From Stutzerimonas kunmingensis (lineage in GTDB: Bacteria; Pseudomonadota; Gammaproteobacteria; Pseudomonadales; Pseudomonadaceae): DNA of 64,000 nt. Location: positions 434,001 through 498,000 of the forward strand of contig NZ_PISM01000014.1 of assembly GCF_002929225.1 (NCBI RefSeq), read 5' to 3'. Position numbers and translations under genes: made by a program. The notes under the pieces are model-generated. The model was given only the letters and a program-made list of their open reading frames with translations. It had not been told where the DNA came from and did not search any database. This document shows, piece by piece, positions 1 to 9,732 of the stretch. Each line of letters begins with the position of its first letter. Positions within the stretch are counted from its first letter, which is position 1.

Positions 1-1325
1 ACGGCCTGCTGCAGCGCGCCGAGCAGCTTGAGCGGCAGCTCGGGTTGCACCTGATAATTCGCCAGCTGCTCGCGATGCAGGTCGTTCCAGCAGCGCTGTA
101 CCCGACCCAGCGGGCGTTTCAAGGGCGCCGGCGCCTTGCCGCCGAGACCGGCAAAGACCCGCTGATCGAGCTCGGCGCTGTACATGCCGCGCGCGCGTTC
201 GAGCAGGTTGTGCGCTTCGTCCACCAGCACGCTGATACGCCAGTCATTGTTGAGCGTCAGGCCGTAGAGCAGGGCGCTGATGTCGAAATAGTAGTTGTAG
301 TCGCCGACCACTGCGTCCGCCCAGCGCGCCAGCTCCTGGCTGAGGTAATAGGGGCAGACCTGATGGGCGAGGGCGACCTCGCGCAGGGCCGCTTGGTCGA
401 GCATGCTTTGCTGCAGTGCCGCTGCTCGGGCTGCAGGCAAACGATCATAGAAGCCCTTCGCCAACAGGCAGGATTCGCCGTGACAGGCCTTGTCCGGGTG
501 CTCGCAGGCCTTGTCACGTGCGATCAACTCGAGCACACGCAATTCACCCGCGCCGTTGCGCTGTAGCGTTTGCAGTGCATCCAGCGCCAGGCGGCGGCCG
601 GAGGTCTTGGCAGCGAGAAAGAACAGCTTGTCGAGCTGCTGGCCGGGAAACGCCTTGAGTTGCGGAAACAGCGTGCTCAGGGTCTTGCCGATACCGGTCG
701 GCGCTTGCGCCATGAGCGTGGTGCCGGTACAGGCTGCCTTGTACACCGCCTCGGCGAGTTGCCGCTGGCCGGTGCGGAAATCGGCATGAGGAAAGCCCAG
801 CGCGGTGAGCGCCTGATTGCGTGCGTCGCGATGGGCCAGTTCCTGTTCGGCCCAGTCGAGAAACACCTGACACTGGGTTTCAAAAAAAAGGCGCAGGCTC
901 TGTGCTCCGTGGCGTTCGACGAAGAGGGTTTCCTTATGGCTGGCGATGTCGAAATAGACCAGTGCCAGCTCGATCTCTTCGAGCTGGCGTGTCTGACACA
1001 ATAGCCAGCCGTAGATCCTCGCCTGTGCCCAGTGCAACTGCCGATGGTTGCCCGGCTGGCGTTCCAGATCACCACGAAAGGTCTTGATTTCCTCCAGGCG
1101 GTTCCGCGCCGGGTCGTAGCCATCGGCACGGCCGCGCACCAAGAGCTTTCCGTATTGGCCCTCAAGCGCAACTTCACGTTCGTAGCCCTCGCCGCGCCTG
1201 GCGCTGACCTGGGCGTGGCCGGCGATGCCTTCCAGCGCGGTGGGTGAGGGTGTGAAGCGCAGGTCCAGATCGCCGACCTTGGCGGTGAATTCGCAGAGCG
1301 CGCGCACCGCGACCCGATAGCTCAC
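1..1325 (-). CDS. Rad3/DinG-type ATP-dependent DNA helicase with N-terminal nuclease-like domain (3' end outside window)
   Basis: The frame is open from a GTG at 1325 to the left edge (about 441 residues), so the C-terminus is missing. The first ~85 residues look like a PD-(D/E)XK nuclease module: D68 in GRADGYD and E79-x-K81 in EEIKT. The helicase part has a Walker A motif (APTGIGKT, near residue 212), a cluster of four cysteines typical of the XPD/DinG iron-sulfur domain, and a DEAH box (VDEAHNL, near 367). The family unwinds DNA 5'-3' in repair. The GTG overlaps the stop of the upstream FAN1-type nuclease gene by four bases (GTGA), so the two are translationally coupled and probably act together. 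The nuclease-domain call rests on motif reading only. Confidence 0.85.
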   Translation of the reverse strand, partial: MSYRVAVRALCEFTAKVGDLDLRFTPSPTALEGIAGHAQVSARRGEGYEREVALEGQYGKLLVRGRADGYDPARNRLEEIKTFRGDLERQPGNHRQLHWAQARIYGWLLCQTRQLEEIELALVYFDIASHKETLFVERHGAQSLRLFFETQCQVFLDWAEQELAHRDARNQALTALGFPHADFRTGQRQLAEAVYKAACTGTTLMAQAPTGIGKTLSTLFPQLKAFPGQQLDKLFFLAAKTSGRRLALDALQTLQRNGAGELRVLELIARDKACEHPDKACHGESCLLAKGFYDRLPAARAAALQQSMLDQAALREVALAHQVCPYYLSQELARWADAVVGDYNYYFDISALLYGLTLNNDWRISVLVDEAHNLLERARGMYSAELDQRVFAGLGGKAPAPLKRPLGRVQRCWNDLHREQLANYQVQPELPLKLLGALQQA

Positions 1326-2959
1326 GCCATGACCTCAGCCCATTGCACATGGCAGACCGCGATAGGCAGACCGTGCTGATGGGCGTAATCGATCCAGCGC
1401 TTCTGGTTGTCCTGCAGGCGATCGCCTGGGCCTTTCACCTCGATCATCCGGTAGCGGCGTTCTTCGGGCCACAGCTGGATGAGGTCCGGCAGGCCAGTAC
1501 GATTGCCGCAAACATCGGCGAGGATGCGCTGAAACATCAGCTTCAGATGCGCGGCGGGAATGCACGCTAGGGCATGGGTCAACAGCTTCTCGTCGAGCAG
1601 CCCCCAGGCAACGAACGCGTTATGAATGCCGAGCTTTGCCTGGAAGGTGCGCCAGATGCAGTCGCGGTAGTCGTCACTGTCGAGACAGGCCAAGCAGGCG
1701 GCAAACAGGTCGGCGCGCCGTTGATGAAAATCCGCACGATTCAGATCGGCCGGGGCCCAGTGGAAAGGGTGGAAGAACGCACCGGGCAAGGGTGCGAAGA
1801 TCGCGTCCCAGCAAAGCAGGCCGAACAATGAGCCGACCAGGGCATTCTCGACGTAGTAGACCGGCGCGTCTGGTGTCGACAGGTGCTCGCGCACCGCATG
1901 CTCGACGCTACAGCCGGCCCGGAACAGCACCAGGTCGAGCTGCTCCGGGTTGCGGTTGAGTGAGCGCAGCGTAGGAATGCCAAGGCTGCGCTGCAGGCGC
2001 GGCTTGATTCGCTGCAGTTGCTGCAGTTCGTGCTCACTCTGCGGCGCAGCCTGCGCCTGATTCAGCAGCTCCAACGCTGCTGCAGGCTGGCCACAGCGTT
2101 CGAGCACACGAATCGCTCGCTCGCGGGCACCGGGATAGCTATTGGAGGCATGCAGACGCAGGGCTTCTGCCAGGTCACCGATGCGCTCGAACTGCTGGCC
2201 GATACGCAGCAGCAGCTTGCCGCGGCGGCTTTCCAGCCAGGCGTTGGCATAGGGCTCATCGGGCACGCCGGCCAGCACGTCGCTCAATGGCTCGCCGGTA
2301 TCGAAACGCTCGCGGCAGCGATGCAGATGCAGATAGGCATCCAGCTCGGTGCGGCAGTTGAAGGCGCGGGAGCTGGGCGAGAAGACGACCTGCTCGTAAC
2401 GGTAGATGCCGAGGTCGGCCAGAACGAACTCGGACCAGTCCTGATGGATGTTGCCGAAGAACAGCAAACGCAGGCGCTCACAGAGCTCGTCGATGCATAA
2501 CGCAAATACCGCGTCTTCGATCTGGCCGCACCACGCCTGAAACGGCTTGGCCATCTGGTGGTCGGCGCGCAGCTTATCCAGCAGCTCGGCCTTGCGCAGG
2601 CTGGCTGATGCAGACGACCCGAACACCTGCAGCAGCTCGCCTTTGGTCAGCAAAGCGAACAGCTGCTCGAGCGTCAGGGCCGAAGACGCATCGACCCACC
2701 CCTGATCGATCAATGGCCCCACCGCGCGACGTGAGCAGCCAATCTCCAGATAACGCAGCTTGCTTGCTCGAAACAGCATGCCCTTGCGCATCACCATGCG
2801 CACCAGCAGCGCCTGGGAAGGCTGCGGCAACAGGGCGAAACGCTCGATAAATGCCAGCTCGGTTTCATCCAGCAGATCACTGTGGTGACGGCTCACCCAG
2901 GCCAGAACCTGTCGGAAGTTTTCGAGGTAGTAGAAGGGATTTTCCAGGGCCTGACGCAT
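1322..2959 (-). CDS. FAN1-type VRR-NUC structure-specific nuclease
   Basis: 545 residues. The C-terminus carries the VRR-NUC active site: GLPDLI with D492, then E507-V-K509 in IEVKGPGDR, a form of the PD-(D/E)XK motif characteristic of FAN1 proteins. The N-terminal ~350 residues match the helical, SAP-like DNA-binding layout of bacterial FAN1. FAN1 enzymes cut 5' flaps and unhook interstrand crosslinks. The ATG at 2959 is the first gene of a two-gene unit with the downstream helicase, and its stop overlaps that gene's GTG. Nothing appears truncated. The family is clear; the bacterial physiological substrate is inferred from characterised FAN1 enzymes, including a Pseudomonas one. Confidence 0.9.
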   Translation of the reverse strand: MRQALENPFYYLENFRQVLAWVSRHHSDLLDETELAFIERFALLPQPSQALLVRMVMRKGMLFRASKLRYLEIGCSRRAVGPLIDQGWVDASSALTLEQLFALLTKGELLQVFGSSASASLRKAELLDKLRADHQMAKPFQAWCGQIEDAVFALCIDELCERLRLLFFGNIHQDWSEFVLADLGIYRYEQVVFSPSSRAFNCRTELDAYLHLHRCRERFDTGEPLSDVLAGVPDEPYANAWLESRRGKLLLRIGQQFERIGDLAEALRLHASNSYPGARERAIRVLERCGQPAAALELLNQAQAAPQSEHELQQLQRIKPRLQRSLGIPTLRSLNRNPEQLDLVLFRAGCSVEHAVREHLSTPDAPVYYVENALVGSLFGLLCWDAIFAPLPGAFFHPFHWAPADLNRADFHQRRADLFAACLACLDSDDYRDCIWRTFQAKLGIHNAFVAWGLLDEKLLTHALACIPAAHLKLMFQRILADVCGNRTGLPDLIQLWPEERRYRMIEVKGPGDRLQDNQKRWIDYAHQHGLPIAVCHVQWAEVMA

Positions 2960-3070
2960 TGCACATCCGCTGCAGCTGGGGCGCGCGCGGCCCGCTCAAA
3001 GACTGGCTATTTATACAGTTTGAGCGGCGTTTGGCAATTGCCCGGTGATCAGCGGAAGTCTCACCAGCTA

Positions 3071-3097
3071 CAGCAGGCGGCTAGGCGCCGCCTGCTG
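3071..3097 (-). terminator. Hairpin after hemN
   Basis: A perfect 11-bp stem (3071-3081 with 3087-3097, five-base loop) lies 18 bases beyond the hemN stop at 3115. The T-tract on the minus strand is poor, so it is either a weak intrinsic terminator or an mRNA-stabilising hairpin between hemN and the FAN1 gene. Confidence 0.5.
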
Positions 3098-3114
3098 TGA
3101 CGTCGTTGGCGAGG

Positions 3115-4503
3115 TCAGACCGTGCGCGAAAAACGACCGCGCTGCTCGCCGCCGAGATAGGCGTCGAAGGCCATGGCGACGTTGCGCATCATCAGCTGCC
3201 CTTGCGGCAAGAGGACCAGCGCATCGTCGTGCAGCTCGACCAGGCCATCGGCCACCGGTTCGGCGAGCTTTGCCAGCGAATCGGCGAAGTATTCCCGAAA
3301 ATCGATGCTGTGCTTCTGTTCGATCTGGCGGTAGTCGACGCGGCTATGGCACATCAGCGACACGATGACATCACGGCGCAGGCAGTCATCGTCGCTCAGC
3401 TTGTAGCCGCGCTGCACCGGCAGCATGCCCTCGTTGAGGCGCGCGTAATACTGCGATAGCTCCTTGACGTTCTGGCTGTAGCTGTCGGCGACCTTGCCTA
3501 TGGAGGAAATGCCCAGCCCGATCAGGTCGCAATCGGCGTGGGTCGAATAACCCTGGAAGTTGCGTTGCAGCGTGCCATTGGCGCGGGCAAGGGCCAGTTC
3601 GTCTTCCGGCAGGGAGAAGTGATCCATGCCGATATAGATGTAGCCGGCGGCGGTAAGGCGCTGGATGGTCAGTTCCAGCAGCTCGAGCTTGCGCTCCGGC
3701 GGTGGCATGTCCTCTGGGCGGATCAGCTTCTGTGCGCGTACCAGCTCCGGCAGGTGGGCATAGCTGTAAGCGGCGATGCGGTCCGGACGAATGTCGATGA
3801 TCTTGTCCAGCGTGGTGTCGAAGCTGGCCACCGTCTGCAGCGGCAGGCCGTAGATCAGGTCGACGCTGATGGACTTGAACTGTGCGTCGCGGGCGGCCTG
3901 GACCAGCTCGCGAGTCTGCTCCTCGGTCTGTATGCGATTGACGGCGATCTGCACCTGCTCGTCGAAATCCTGCACGCCGAAGCTCAGGCGGTTGAAGCCC
4001 AACTTGCGCAGGCCGTGGATCTGCTCGGGCGTGACGGTGCGCGGGTCCACCTCCAGCGAGAACTCGTGGTTGTCGCTGTCATCCATGTTGAATGCCTGAT
4101 GCAGGCACGCCATCAGGTCGGCCAGCTGCTCGCTGGTGAAATAGGTGGGTGTGCCACCGCCAAGGTGCAGCTGAGTGAGCTTGCGCGAACGATCGAACAG
4201 TTCGCCCTGCATGGCGATCTCGCGCTTGAGGTATTCGAGGTACTCGACGGCGCGCTCGGTCTTGTGGGTGATGATCTTGTTGCAGGCGCAGTAATAGCAA
4301 AGGCTCTTGCAGAACGGAATGTGGATGTATACCGACAGCGGCTTGGGCGTTTGTGCCTGATTGCTGCGTGCAGCGGCGGCACGGTAATCATCCTGGGCGA
4401 AGGCCTGGTGAAACTGGGGGGCCGTGGGGTAGGAGGTGTAGCGCGGACCTGGACGGTCGTATTTCTCGACCAGGGCGCGGTCGAAGCTCGGCAGTTGGTC
4501 CAT
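3115..4503 (-). CDS. hemN: Oxygen-independent coproporphyrinogen III oxidase
   Basis: 462 residues, normal for HemN. The radical-SAM iron-sulfur motif is visible as C65-x3-C69-x2-C72 (FCKSLCYYC), followed by the extra cysteine of the HemN type (CAC), and the glycine-rich SAM-binding LGGGTP lies further on. The enzyme decarboxylates coproporphyrinogen III to protoporphyrinogen IX without oxygen, so it serves haem synthesis under microaerobic or denitrifying growth. Upstream, 4623-4636 holds one good half (ATCAA) and one poor half of an ANR/FNR-type site, compatible with anaerobic control but weak. It sits beside a chemoreceptor with a haem c motif, which fits a low-oxygen theme. Confidence 0.96.
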   Translation of the reverse strand: MDQLPSFDRALVEKYDRPGPRYTSYPTAPQFHQAFAQDDYRAAAARSNQAQTPKPLSVYIHIPFCKSLCYYCACNKIITHKTERAVEYLEYLKREIAMQGELFDRSRKLTQLHLGGGTPTYFTSEQLADLMACLHQAFNMDDSDNHEFSLEVDPRTVTPEQIHGLRKLGFNRLSFGVQDFDEQVQIAVNRIQTEEQTRELVQAARDAQFKSISVDLIYGLPLQTVASFDTTLDKIIDIRPDRIAAYSYAHLPELVRAQKLIRPEDMPPPERKLELLELTIQRLTAAGYIYIGMDHFSLPEDELALARANGTLQRNFQGYSTHADCDLIGLGISSIGKVADSYSQNVKELSQYYARLNEGMLPVQRGYKLSDDDCLRRDVIVSLMCHSRVDYRQIEQKHSIDFREYFADSLAKLAEPVADGLVELHDDALVLLPQGQLMMRNVAMAFDAYLGGEQRGRFSRTV

Positions 4504-4724
4504 GTTCGTTTTACCTAAGGTTGAATTCGGAGTCGGGCGCGGAACGCGGCGTCACCCTCGGGTGTGTCCGGCTCAGGCAGGTCATGGGCGCGGATTATGG
4601 ACGATTCGGTCCGGCGCGCCGACTGTCTCAGATCAAGAATAGCGCCCCGGCGGCACTCCGAACCGCACCGTTGGGCGATTCGAAATGCGTACCGGGCGCG
4701 GCCGGGAAGGCCGCGCCGCAGTGG

Positions 4725-6347
4725 TCAGAGCTTGAACTGGCCGACCAGACGGTTCAGCTCGGTTGCCAGACGCACCAGCTCGTCGCTGATCTGCGAGGTC
4801 TGGGATGCGTCAGCCGAAGTGGTGTCCGCAATACGGCTGATGGTCGTGATGTTGCGATTGATCTCTTCGGCAACCGCACTCTGCTGTTCGGCAGCCGTTG
4901 CGATCTGGGTGTTCATCTCGTTGATGGTGCCGACTTCGTCGGCGATCACGGCGAGACTCTGGGCAGCCTTCTCGACGCATTGCGAACCCGACCGGGCACG
5001 CAGTTGTGCTTCGCTCATGGCCTGCACCGCATTGCGAACGCCGCTTTGCAGCTGTTCGATCATGGCCTGGATTTCTTCGGTGGATTTCTGCGTGCGCGAA
5101 GCCAGGGTACGTACCTCATCGGCCACCACGGCAAAGCCGCGGCCCTGTTCGCCGGCGCGTGCCGCTTCGATGGCTGCGTTCAGCGCCAGCAGGTTGGTCT
5201 GCTCGGCGATGCCGTTGATCACGCCGAGCACCATGTCGATGCTGGCGCTGTCGCTCTCGACCCGCTGGATGACCTGGGCGGCTTTCTCGATCTCGGCGAT
5301 CAGCACTTCGATACCGTCCAGTGCCTCGGTGGCGACCTTCACGCCGGCTTTTGATTCGTTGTCGGCGCCGGTCGATGCCGTGGCGGTCTGGCTGGCATTG
5401 CGTGCCACTTCCTGCACGGTCGCGCTCATCTCGTTCATCGCCGAGGCGACCATGTCGGTCTCGCTGCGCTGCTCGTTGACGGCAGCCAGGGTCTTCTCTG
5501 CAACATGGGATACCCGCTCGGAGACATCACTGAGCTGATGGGTAACGCCCGCGACGGCCTCCAGGCTATGGCGGAACTTGCCGATCATGCGGTTGAAGGC
5601 ATCGCCCATCGCGCCGATTTCGTCCTTCGCACCCACCTCGACGCTAAGGCTGAGGTCTTCGTCCTCGGCCATGGTATTCATGGTGTGGCGCATGGCAGTG
5701 ATGCGGCGGATGATGACGTGGCGCACGGTCAGGCACATGACCACCACGCCGATGAACAGCAGCAGCAACTGAATCCCGCCGCTGATCATGATGTTGCGGT
5801 CGACTTCCTGGTCCAGCGCCTTGAGGTCATAGCTGATGCGCACAGCGCCCATTACCGTGTTCTCGCCAACCTGGTGGCAGGTCAGGCAGTTGGTACCGCG
5901 GTAGTCCGCGTGGGCCAGGATGGGATTGATGACGGTCAGCACACGGCCACCGTTCTGCTTGTTGACCTCGATGATCGCCTCGCCGCTCAGCGCGCGGCGA
6001 TCCAGCGCGTCGGCCGGGGCTTGGTGGTCATAGCCAGGGCCGAACACCTTGGTGACTTCTTCCCCGCGGATGATGCGCGCATCGATAACGCCTGGGCGCG
6101 CGAGGATCTTGTTCCGCAGCACCTCTCGCTGAGCCATGGTGCCGGTCAGCATCATGGTGTTGATGCTATCGAAATAGGAGTCGGCGGCATCCTTGGTCTG
6201 CTGCTCCACAACCTGGAGCACGAGCCGCTTCTCCGTACTGGCAGAGAAGAACAACGAGGCAGACATGATCGCCACCAGGACCAGCACCAGGGCCAGGTTG
6301 ATCTTTGTCTGCACGGACATTTGTCGGGAGGCGGAGCTGTTGTTCAT
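4725..6347 (-). CDS. Methyl-accepting chemotaxis protein with periplasmic haem c motif
   Basis: 540 residues from the ATG at 6347, chosen because AAGGA lies six bases upstream; a GTG at 6371 would add eight residues. One membrane segment spans about residues 16-38, a periplasmic domain follows to about 185, a second membrane segment ends near 210, then a HAMP linker and a full MCP signalling domain with the conserved hairpin tip ([20 protein letters not shown]). The periplasmic domain contains C-L-T-C-H at about 154-158, the covalent haem c attachment motif. This points to a redox, oxygen or NO sensor rather than a simple ligand receptor. No other chemotaxis gene is nearby. The MCP call is certain; haem binding is inferred from the motif and its periplasmic location. 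Confidence 0.93.
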   Translation of the reverse strand: MNNSSASRQMSVQTKINLALVLVLVAIMSASLFFSASTEKRLVLQVVEQQTKDAADSYFDSINTMMLTGTMAQREVLRNKILARPGVIDARIIRGEEVTKVFGPGYDHQAPADALDRRALSGEAIIEVNKQNGGRVLTVINPILAHADYRGTNCLTCHQVGENTVMGAVRISYDLKALDQEVDRNIMISGGIQLLLLFIGVVVMCLTVRHVIIRRITAMRHTMNTMAEDEDLSLSVEVGAKDEIGAMGDAFNRMIGKFRHSLEAVAGVTHQLSDVSERVSHVAEKTLAAVNEQRSETDMVASAMNEMSATVQEVARNASQTATASTGADNESKAGVKVATEALDGIEVLIAEIEKAAQVIQRVESDSASIDMVLGVINGIAEQTNLLALNAAIEAARAGEQGRGFAVVADEVRTLASRTQKSTEEIQAMIEQLQSGVRNAVQAMSEAQLRARSGSQCVEKAAQSLAVIADEVGTINEMNTQIATAAEQQSAVAEEINRNITTISRIADTTSADASQTSQISDELVRLATELNRLVGQFKL

Positions 6348-6953
6348 GGTTTTCCTTAGTACTACTGCCACGCGGGGTCAGCTGCCATTGCAGCACTGCT
6401 GCGCTGCCGATACTTGCGGCGCAGCATTGAGCAGGCAGTCACCTGCTGATATCGGCGTGCTGTGCGTATTCTTGAAACCAACCGCAGGTGATAGCCATGC
6501 GCCATTATTGGGCGGCGCTATGGTATTGCTTTTCGGCACGAGAGAAGTGCTTCGGGCGACCGACAACAGTGCAATTGCACATTTCCCTGATTCAGGTCAT
6601 GGGTCGACCGGCTCTCTTTCGGTGCAAGGTGCGACAAAGGTGTAATGATCGTTGGCTATGGGTATTCGTGGTTGCGCGTCTGCTTATTCGGCCTCACTGG
6701 CACGGTGAAAAAACACCGACAGATGGCTTTACAGAGCGCCCCGACCGCCATTAGCGTGGCGACCCGCCGGAGCAGCGAAACCAGTGCCTCCGAGAGGCAG
6801 GCACATAATCTGCATCGAGCGTGAATGTCGCTGCGAACCCCGCTGCAAAACGATGGTCGTAGGCTCTACGCCGGCATGGCCGGGCAACACCGCAAGGCAG
6901 CTGCTGTTCTCGATGGCAGTGCATCGACTGGAACCTTTATTTCAAGGACTCAC
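6348..6953. other. Long intergenic region between the MCP gene and galU
   Basis: About 600 bases without a convincing gene. The region must hold the divergent promoters of the MCP gene (leftward) and galU (rightward). A perfect 12-base palindrome, GTGCAATTGCAC, lies at 6569-6580 and could be a regulator site. Short open frames here lack ribosome sites and familiar content, and I see no RNA gene. Confidence 0.5.
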
Positions 6954-7793
6954 ATGATCAAGAAATGCCTTTTTCCCGCTGCCGGATATGGCACCCGTTT
7001 TCTTCCTGCAACCAAAGCCATGCCCAAGGAAATGCTGCCGGTGGTGAACAAGCCCCTGATTCAGTACGGGGTTGAAGAGGCGCTGGCGGCGGGGCTGAAC
7101 CAGATCGCGATCGTCACCGGGCGTGGCAAGCGCTCGCTGGAAGACCATTTCGACATCAGCTACGAGTTGGAGCACCAGATCCGCAACACCGACAAGGAAA
7201 AGTACCTGGTCGGTATTCGCCGCCTGATCGACGAATGCAGCTTCTCCTACACCCGCCAGGTGGAGATGAAGGGCTTGGGGCATGCGATTCTCAGCGGCCG
7301 CCCGCTGATCGGCGATGAGCCGTTCGCCGTGGTCCTGGCTGACGACCTTTGCATCAACCTCAATGGCGATCCGGTCCTGGCGCAGATGGTCAAGCTCTAC
7401 AACCAGTTCCGCTGCTCGATCGTTGCCATTCAGGAAGTGCCGCCGGAAGAGACCAGCAAATACGGTGTGATCGCCGGCGAGATGATCCGCGACGACATCT
7501 ACCGCGTCAGCCACATGGTCGAGAAGCCCAAGCCGGAAGATGCGCCGTCCAACATGGCGATCATCGGTCGCTACATCCTGACTCCGGACATCTTCGATCT
7601 GATCGAGCAGACCGAGCCGGGCAAGGGCGGTGAGATTCAGATCACCGACGCGCTGATGCGCCAGGCTCAGGATGGTTGCGTGCTGGCGTACAAGTTCAAG
7701 GGCCAGCGCTTCGACTGCGGTAGCGCCGAGGGCTACATCGCGGCGACCAACTTCTGCTACGAGCACTTCTACCTGACCGGCAAGGCGTTCTGA
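6954..7793 (+). CDS. galU: UTP--glucose-1-phosphate uridylyltransferase
   Basis: 279 residues from the ATG at 6954 (CAAGGA seven bases upstream); longer in-frame starts have no ribosome site. The N-terminus KKCLFPAAGYGTRFLPATKA is the nucleotide-binding signature of GalU, with the product-binding VEKPKPE later. It makes UDP-glucose, the donor for lipopolysaccharide core, exopolysaccharides and glucans, which ties it loosely to the glycogen genes near 44-54 kb. A GC hairpin follows the stop. The neighbour order galU, VOC protein, gor is one I associate with Pseudomonas chromosomes. No oddity. Confidence 0.97.
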   Translation: MIKKCLFPAAGYGTRFLPATKAMPKEMLPVVNKPLIQYGVEEALAAGLNQIAIVTGRGKRSLEDHFDISYELEHQIRNTDKEKYLVGIRRLIDECSFSYTRQVEMKGLGHAILSGRPLIGDEPFAVVLADDLCINLNGDPVLAQMVKLYNQFRCSIVAIQEVPPEETSKYGVIAGEMIRDDIYRVSHMVEKPKPEDAPSNMAIIGRYILTPDIFDLIEQTEPGKGGEIQITDALMRQAQDGCVLAYKFKGQRFDCGSAEGYIAATNFCYEHFYLTGKAF

Positions 7794-7800
7794 AGCAATT

Positions 7801-7820
7801 GGGCCACCTAAGGGTGGCCC
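7801..7820. terminator. Hairpin between convergent galU and VOC gene
   Basis: Perfect 8-bp stem GGGCCACC / GGTGGCCC with a four-base loop, eight bases after the galU stop and 19 bases beyond the end of the convergent VOC gene. The position suggests a bidirectional terminator; T-tracts are weak. Confidence 0.6.
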
Positions 7821-7839
7821 AGTCACTTCCGGGCCTGCT

Positions 7840-8262
7840 TCAAGGCTCCGGCATATCCTCGGCACCCGGTCCAAGCGGCTGCCCGTAGCTGAACTCGACA
7901 TAGTTGCCCGCAGGATCGCGCAAACCGCAGTAGTAGCCCACCGGATAGGGTTCGTCGCGCGGCTCCCATATCAGACAGCCTTCCCTGCGCGCCAGGTCGG
8001 CAACCGCATCCACTTCCTCTCGACTGGCCAGCGCGAAGCCGAAATGGCTGTAGTCGTCCATCGCCAGTGATCGATCCTTGCCGCCCGGCATCATCACGAA
8101 GATGAACTCGCGCTCTTTTCCAGGCTCCGCCATCCAGACAATGCGTGAGCCCTTTCCGGGGCGCTCGTGAAACACGTGCATGCTGCAGAAGCGCTCATAG
8201 AACGCGATACAGGCGTCCAGATCGGGCACGTGCAGAGCCAGGTGGGTGAGGGTAGGGCGCAT
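7840..8262 (-). CDS. VOC (glyoxalase/extradiol dioxygenase superfamily) protein
   Basis: 140 residues with two beta-alpha-beta-beta-beta modules of the vicinal oxygen chelate fold. Metal-ligand type residues lie at H8 (LTHLALHVPD), in the central HFGFAL stretch, and at the terminal glutamate of NYVEFSYG. The family includes glyoxalase I, fosfomycin-resistance enzymes and ring-cleaving dioxygenases; the substrate cannot be read from the sequence. It is divergent from glutathione reductase (71 bases between starts), which makes a glutathione-linked role plausible but unproven. Confidence 0.85.
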   Translation of the reverse strand: MRPTLTHLALHVPDLDACIAFYERFCSMHVFHERPGKGSRIVWMAEPGKEREFIFVMMPGGKDRSLAMDDYSHFGFALASREEVDAVADLARREGCLIWEPRDEPYPVGYYCGLRDPAGNYVEFSYGQPLGPGAEDMPEP

Positions 8263-8333
8263 GCGGCACTCCTTCGGTGATTCAGGCCGAAAGCCTGGGT
8301 TATGCTGTTCGCTACTGAAGGAGACAACATTAC

Positions 8334-9692
8334 ATGGCTTACGACTTCGATCTATTCGTCATCGGTGCAGGTTCCGGTGGCGTGCGTGCGGCGCGCTTCG
8401 CTGCAGGTTTCGGCGCGAAGGTGGCGGTTGCGGAAAGCCGTTACCTGGGCGGTACCTGTGTCAACGTCGGCTGTGTGCCGAAGAAGCTACTGGTCTACGG
8501 CGCGCATTACGCCGAAGACATTGGCCAGGCACAGGGCTATGGCTGGACCATCGACGGCGCGACCTTCGACTGGAAGACCCTGATTGCCAACAAGGACCGG
8601 GAAATCCAGCGACTGAACGGCATCTACCGCAGCATCCTGGTGGATAGCGGCGTGACCCTGCTGCAAGCGCATGCGCGCCTGGTCGATGCACATACCGTCG
8701 AAGTCGAGGGCAAGCAGTACACGGCCGAGCACATCCTGATCGCTACTGGTGGCTGGCCCCACGTGCCGGCGATTCCGGGGCGTGAGCACGCCATCACGTC
8801 CAATGAAGCTTTCTACCTCGAATCCTTGCCGCGACGCGTGCTGGTGGTCGGTGGTGGCTATATCGCCGTCGAATTCGCCTCGATCTTCCATGGCTGCGGT
8901 GCCGATACCAAGCTGCTCTATCGCGGTGAATTGTTCCTGCGCGGTTTCGATGGCTCGCTCCGCGATCACCTGAAGGACGAGATGATCAAGAAGGGCGTGG
9001 ATCTGCAGTTCAACGCCGACATCGTGCATATCGACAAGCAGGCCGATGGCAGCCTGCTCGCGACGCTGGAAGACGGCCGCACGCTGGAAGCGGACTGCAT
9101 CTTCTACGCGACAGGCCGCCGTCCAATGCTAGACAACCTGGGGCTGGAAAAGGCCGGCGTAGCGCTGGATGCCCGAGGTTTCATTGCCGTTGACGATGAA
9201 TACCGTACCTCAGTGTCTTCGATTCTGGCGATTGGCGACGTGATCGGTCGCGTGCAGCTGACACCCGTCGCACTGGCTGAGGGCATGGCCGTGGCGCGGC
9301 GGCTATTCAAGCCGGAGCAATATCGCAAGGTCGATTACACGACCATCCCGACCGCCGTGTTCAGTCTGCCGAACATGGCAACTGTCGGGCTGACCGAGGA
9401 GGAGGCGCGCGAGCAGGGCTACAAGGTAACGATCTTCGAAAGTCGTTTCCGGCCGATGAAGCTAACCATGACCGATAGCCTCGAGCGCAGCCTGATGAAG
9501 CTGGTGGTGGATGCTGAGACCGACCGTGTGCTCGGCTGCCATATGGCGGGACCGGATGCCGGCGAGATCATGCAGGGGCTGGGCGTGGCGCTGAAGGCCG
9601 GGGCCACCAAGCAGGTGTTCGACGACACGCTGGGCATCCACCCGACGGCCGCCGAAGAGTTCGTCACCATGCGCACACCGGCGGCGATCTGA
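8334..9692 (+). CDS. gor: Glutathione-disulfide reductase
   Basis: 452 residues. FAD-binding GAGSGG lies at residues 11-16, the redox-active disulfide is C42/C47 in [13 protein letters not shown], an NADPH-binding GGGYIAVEF segment lies mid-protein, and H436 in HPTAAEE is the catalytic histidine of the partner subunit. It reduces glutathione disulfide with NADPH in the cytoplasm. AAGGAG nine bases before the ATG fixes the start. Length and motifs are normal. A GC-rich hairpin follows the stop. Confidence 0.96.
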   Translation: MAYDFDLFVIGAGSGGVRAARFAAGFGAKVAVAESRYLGGTCVNVGCVPKKLLVYGAHYAEDIGQAQGYGWTIDGATFDWKTLIANKDREIQRLNGIYRSILVDSGVTLLQAHARLVDAHTVEVEGKQYTAEHILIATGGWPHVPAIPGREHAITSNEAFYLESLPRRVLVVGGGYIAVEFASIFHGCGADTKLLYRGELFLRGFDGSLRDHLKDEMIKKGVDLQFNADIVHIDKQADGSLLATLEDGRTLEADCIFYATGRRPMLDNLGLEKAGVALDARGFIAVDDEYRTSVSSILAIGDVIGRVQLTPVALAEGMAVARRLFKPEQYRKVDYTTIPTAVFSLPNMATVGLTEEEAREQGYKVTIFESRFRPMKLTMTDSLERSLMKLVVDAETDRVLGCHMAGPDAGEIMQGLGVALKAGATKQVFDDTLGIHPTAAEEFVTMRTPAAI

Positions 9693-9699
9693 AAGCATG

Positions 9700-9726
9700 C
9701 TGGCGGCCGCCTGCGGCGGCGCGCCA
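9700..9726. terminator. GC hairpin between gor and the copper chaperone gene
   Basis: Near-perfect inverted repeat (9700-9711 against 9714-9726) in the 40-base gap between convergent genes, most likely a shared terminator. It lacks a clear T-run. Confidence 0.5.
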
Positions 9727-9732
9727 GATCAC

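Noticed and set aside
4623..4636. A full ANR/FNR box upstream of hemN
   Set aside because: Only one half (ATCAA) is good; the other half matches poorly, so I mention it in the hemN entry but do not annotate it as a site.
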